This document shows positions 61,789 to 64,000 of a stretch of DNA of 64,000 nucleotides, in pieces. The stretch spans positions 374,733-438,732 of the forward strand of contig NZ_NSKB01000001.1 in assembly GCF_002286975.1 (NCBI RefSeq), in the 5' to 3' direction. Both the position numbers and the translations under genes were made by a program. The notes beneath the pieces are model-generated. The model saw nothing but the letters and a program-made list of their open reading frames with translations, was not told the origin of the DNA and searched no databases. The stretch comes from Halomonas salipaludis (lineage in GTDB: Bacteria; Pseudomonadota; Gammaproteobacteria; Pseudomonadales; Halomonadaceae). Numbering within the stretch: position 1 is the first letter of the stretch; every line of letters begins with the position of its first letter.

Positions 61789-62506
61789 GCCGGTCAAGGC
61801 CGGGCTCGGCGAGTTCATGCAGGCGTTCTATGCCGAGGTGGTGCCGACCACGCGCCCCCTGGTCGAATTCGTCGAGCGCGGCTTCCCGTACTGCGTAGCC
61901 TGGGCGCCGACGCGCATGGTCGACCGGGCCGAGGAGATGCTGGCCGCCTACCAGCGCAACGACACGCGCCAGGGGCCGACACGGCCGCCCGACCTGCCGG
62001 TCATCCTGGTGGCCGTGGCCAAGGACTGGGTGCCGGCCGGCCGCGAGTTCACGACGCAGATCGCCGACCCGGTGGACATCACCTTTCCCGACGACCCGAA
62101 ACAGCGCTACTTCCGCGTCAAGGCAGTGGCCGGCGACGTCAGGGCGCAGGTGGCCATCTTCGCCAGCGACGAGCCGACGGCCAAGAGCCTGGCCGCCCAG
62201 CTGCTGCTGTTCCTCGACTCGCCGAGCCGGCGCCGCTTCCTGGCGCGCTACCCGTTCGCCGGCCTCGAGCACGAGTACCCGGCTCAGGTGGAGGCGCCCG
62301 ACAACCCGGCCTCGAGCATCGACACCGGCAGCCAGAACCTGACCGTGCTGGCCGTCGACCTGACGCTGAAGTGCACGGTACCCATCTTCATGGCGCCCAA
62401 GGCCGGCGAGCCCAACGACGGCAAGGGCACGCCCGGTACCGACGACCCGGCGGGCTACCCGCTCACCAACGAGGTCGATGCCGTCGGCCAGGAGCCGAGC
62501 CCATGA
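61781..62506 (+). CDS. Putative virion structural protein
   Basis: The 241-residue protein starts MFEPVKAGLGEFMQAFYAEV at ATG 61781, overlapping the upstream gene by eight bases. It has a beta-rich middle (FRVKAVAGDVRAQVAIFASD) and a Gly/Asp-rich end. The tight set 60967-63323 looks like a late virion-assembly block, so a neck or tail-completion role is likely; nothing in the sequence proves it. Confidence 0.5.
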   Translation: MFEPVKAGLGEFMQAFYAEVVPTTRPLVEFVERGFPYCVAWAPTRMVDRAEEMLAAYQRNDTRQGPTRPPDLPVILVAVAKDWVPAGREFTTQIADPVDITFPDDPKQRYFRVKAVAGDVRAQVAIFASDEPTAKSLAAQLLLFLDSPSRRRFLARYPFAGLEHEYPAQVEAPDNPASSIDTGSQNLTVLAVDLTLKCTVPIFMAPKAGEPNDGKGTPGTDDPAGYPLTNEVDAVGQEPSP

Positions 62507-62988
62507 TCGAGCTGCAAGCCAATATCGCCGGCTATGCCGGCCGTCCGGCCACGGTGTTCGCCGCCTATGACGAAGACACCGGCATCCTGGTGGTGGCCGC
62601 GTCCGTCGACCTGCGCCCGCGGCGACCTGGCTGCGTGCTGATCGAGACCGAGACCCGGGCCGACCGGGACTCGCTGTTCGCCTACACCGACCTGAGAGAG
62701 GCCATCACCGCCTACTACGACCTGAAGGGCAGTGTGGCGTCCGATGGTCGCAGCGCCAGGCTGCGCTTCGCCGAGCGCGCCATGCGGGCCGATCCGGCAG
62801 GCGGTATCGAGATGGATGGCGTCGACGTCACGGGGCCGCTCTACCGCATCTCCCCGGACACCGGCAATGCGCAGGTCGGCGCCCTGGCGCTGTGCCGCTA
62901 CGTCAAGCGCTACTCCGCGGTGGCCGATGTCGTCAACATGGCCGACGACCTGAACAATCTGCTGTCCGGCAGGGTGGTGACCATATGA
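62503..62988 (+). CDS. Putative virion or tail-assembly protein
   Basis: The 161-residue protein starts MIELQANIAGYAGRPATVFA at ATG 62503 (ATGA overlap). Beta-rich segments (ILVVAASVDLRPRRPGCVLI, AQVGALALCRYVKRYSAVAD) suggest a small barrel or plug. The family is unknown. Confidence 0.5.
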   Translation: MIELQANIAGYAGRPATVFAAYDEDTGILVVAASVDLRPRRPGCVLIETETRADRDSLFAYTDLREAITAYYDLKGSVASDGRSARLRFAERAMRADPAGGIEMDGVDVTGPLYRISPDTGNAQVGALALCRYVKRYSAVADVVNMADDLNNLLSGRVVTI

Positions 62989-63323
62989 GCGTCGACCATC
63001 ACAGCCAGGCCGCGCGCGTCTACTACCGCCTGGTGCGCGACTTCGCCCAGTCGGTGCAGCCCTGGGAGCAGGCCATCTATCACGACGTGGCGCCCGACGA
63101 GCGCTGGGACATCACGCTGACCGCGCGCAAGGTCTACGGCGATGCCGGTGAGTTTCTGGCCGTCATGGCCGCCGCCGGGCTGGATTCCGTCGACCAGCCT
63201 CTGGAGCAGCAGCGCCTGGTGCTGCCCACCGCTGACCGCCTGCGCGCGTTCAAGCGCCGCGCCGGTTTCGAGTCGCGCGCCGACCACCGCAAGGGCGGCC
63301 GCCCGACGTGGAGGACTGACTGA
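62985..63323 (+). CDS. Hypothetical phage structural-block protein
   Basis: The 112-residue protein starts MSVDHHSQAARVYYRLVRDF at ATG 62985. It contains PWEQAIYHDVAPDERWDITL and is largely helical, ending in a basic tail (KRRAGFESRADHRKGGRPTW). It could be a head-tail joining or scaffold protein. Its stop and the next ATG share TGATG. Confidence 0.5.
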   Translation: MSVDHHSQAARVYYRLVRDFAQSVQPWEQAIYHDVAPDERWDITLTARKVYGDAGEFLAVMAAAGLDSVDQPLEQQRLVLPTADRLRAFKRRAGFESRADHRKGGRPTWRTD

Positions 63324-64000
63324 TGGCCGGAGACCGGCGAGCCATAGGCCGCTTGAGCGGCAGTGCCGGCGAGGCGCGCGCCCGCGCCCGCCAGGACGCC
63401 GACGAGCGCAGAGCGGCGCCCAACATCCTCAACCCCAACGAGGTGCGCGGCGACTACGACGCCGGCCGCCTGCTGATGACCACCCTGGGCGGACAGGTGC
63501 GGCCGATCACCGCCGACGACCTGGCCATGTTCCGCCACAACGCCCGCATGGCCGGTCAGCGCTTCAAGGGCGGCATCACGGCACGCCAGGTGGTCGACAT
63601 GTCGCTGTTCGATGACCGGAAACGCGCCCGCCGCCAGATCACCACCGCGGTACCGACGGCCGGCCGAGGCCTGCGCGGCAGCAACGGCCAGGTGAGCTCC
63701 CTGGAGGTGCGCTTCATCACCAACGCGGGGCCGGACAGCGACGTCAGCCGCCACCACGTCACCGTGGAGTTCACCGGCTACCAGACGGCCATCGCGTCCG
63801 GCGCGGAGTCGCCCCAGCGGGCCGCCGCCCGCCTGCGCAAAGAGGGCGTGCGCTTCGACTGCGACTGCGGTCGGCACCGCTACTGGTTTCGCTACATCGC
63901 CACCATCGGCCGCTACAACGCCGGCCGGCCGGAGACCGGCTATCCCAAGATCCGTAACCCGAAGCTCAACGGCGTGGCCTGCAAGCACGTGCTGCGCGTC
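63323..64000 (+). CDS. SWIM-type zinc-binding phage protein (3' truncated)
   Basis: The frame from ATG 63323 runs 226 codons to the window edge without a stop. It begins MAGDRRAIGRLSGSAGEARA, an Arg-rich region, and near the edge carries VRFDCDCGRHRYWFRYIATI and, about 40 residues later, ACKHVLRV, a C-x-C-xn-C-x-H arrangement like the SWIM zinc finger. SWIM domains bind DNA or proteins. Its presence in a virion block is unusual; the end of the protein would decide its role. Confidence 0.65.
   Translation, partial: MAGDRRAIGRLSGSAGEARARARQDADERRAAPNILNPNEVRGDYDAGRLLMTTLGGQVRPITADDLAMFRHNARMAGQRFKGGITARQVVDMSLFDDRKRARRQITTAVPTAGRGLRGSNGQVSSLEVRFITNAGPDSDVSRHHVTVEFTGYQTAIASGAESPQRAAARLRKEGVRFDCDCGRHRYWFRYIATIGRYNAGRPETGYPKIRNPKLNGVACKHVLRV

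Larger units (their letters stand above)
27756..64000. mobile_element. Lambdoid-type prophage integrated in prfC (right end outside the window)
   Basis: Integrase and excisionase at the left end, a leftward recombination/modification operon, a CI/Cro immunity region with paired operators, a rightward replication operon, terminase genes and virion genes form a continuous temperate phage genome of more than 36 kb. No host gene reappears before the right edge. Early genes are tightly packed with ATGA and TGATG overlaps, unlike the host part. Confidence 0.95.

Noticed and set aside
59218-64000. Portal or major capsid gene
   Set aside because: I looked for portal- and capsid-sized ORFs after terL; all ORFs here are too small or have no portal features, so these genes probably lie beyond the right edge.

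Overview
The window joins a GC-rich gammaproteobacterial chromosome segment (1 to about 27,755) to the left part of an integrated temperate phage (about 27,755 to the right edge, where it is still running). The host genes look like Halomonas or a close Halomonadaceae relative. The reasons are the thrS-infC-rpmI-rplT-pheS-pheT-ihfA order, the sequence style of the ribosomal and glycine-cleavage proteins, and the start of an RF3 gene. This genus assignment is my recognition, not a search result.

Host part, left to right. It opens with the end of an OmpA-type envelope protein, then the translation operon thrS-infC-rpmI-rplT-pheS-pheT-ihfA; infC uses an ATC start codon. Small genes (DUF2788, flavodoxin, a membrane protein) follow, then ppnN and a LysR regulator. 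The glycine cleavage locus is split: gcvH-gcvP run leftward, and a Na+/alanine-glycine symporter with gcvT runs rightward, with a shared 14-bp motif found twice in the region between them. Next come an AlkB-like dioxygenase, a PAP2 phosphatase, a glycosyltransferase broken by a deletion and frameshift, a LysM/M23 lipoprotein, an acyltransferase, a DUF1338-like protein, glutaredoxin grxA, an inositol-phosphatase family protein, a HybE-like protein and a RegB/RegA-type redox two-component pair.

The prophage interrupts prfC (release factor RF3) after its 22nd codon, at the ISHP of the first GTP-binding motif. SXT/R391 elements are known to use the 5' end of prfC too. The integrase lies just inside the left end, next to an AlpA-type excisionase. 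The phage is laid out like a lambdoid phage. A long leftward operon (47.7 down to 29.2 kb) carries, in transcription order, tiny membrane proteins, a YqaJ exonuclease, RecT, Ssb, Zn-ribbon and clamp-like proteins, DUF5131, cytosine and adenine methylases, an RdgC fused to an FtsK gamma domain, and an Ea22/DUF550 fusion. The immunity region (48.1 to 50.6 kb) has a LexA-like CI repressor, a Cro-like protein, and operators of form ATGCA-N4-TGCAT inside both pL and pR. Two genes co-oriented with cI (DUF6978-like and DUF1828-like) sit exactly where lambda keeps rexAB and are the best candidate for an undescribed lysogen-expressed exclusion module. The rightward operon holds a KilA-N/KilAC antirepressor, an O-like replication protein with three perfect 19-bp iterons inside its gene, a P-position protein, NinB, an HNH protein, RuvC-like resolvase, an XRE regulator, terminase small and large subunits, a secreted-protein moron and the first virion genes.

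No portal, capsid, tail or lysis gene, right attachment site or remainder of prfC is inside the window. All names rest on reading motifs and family resemblance; no search was run.
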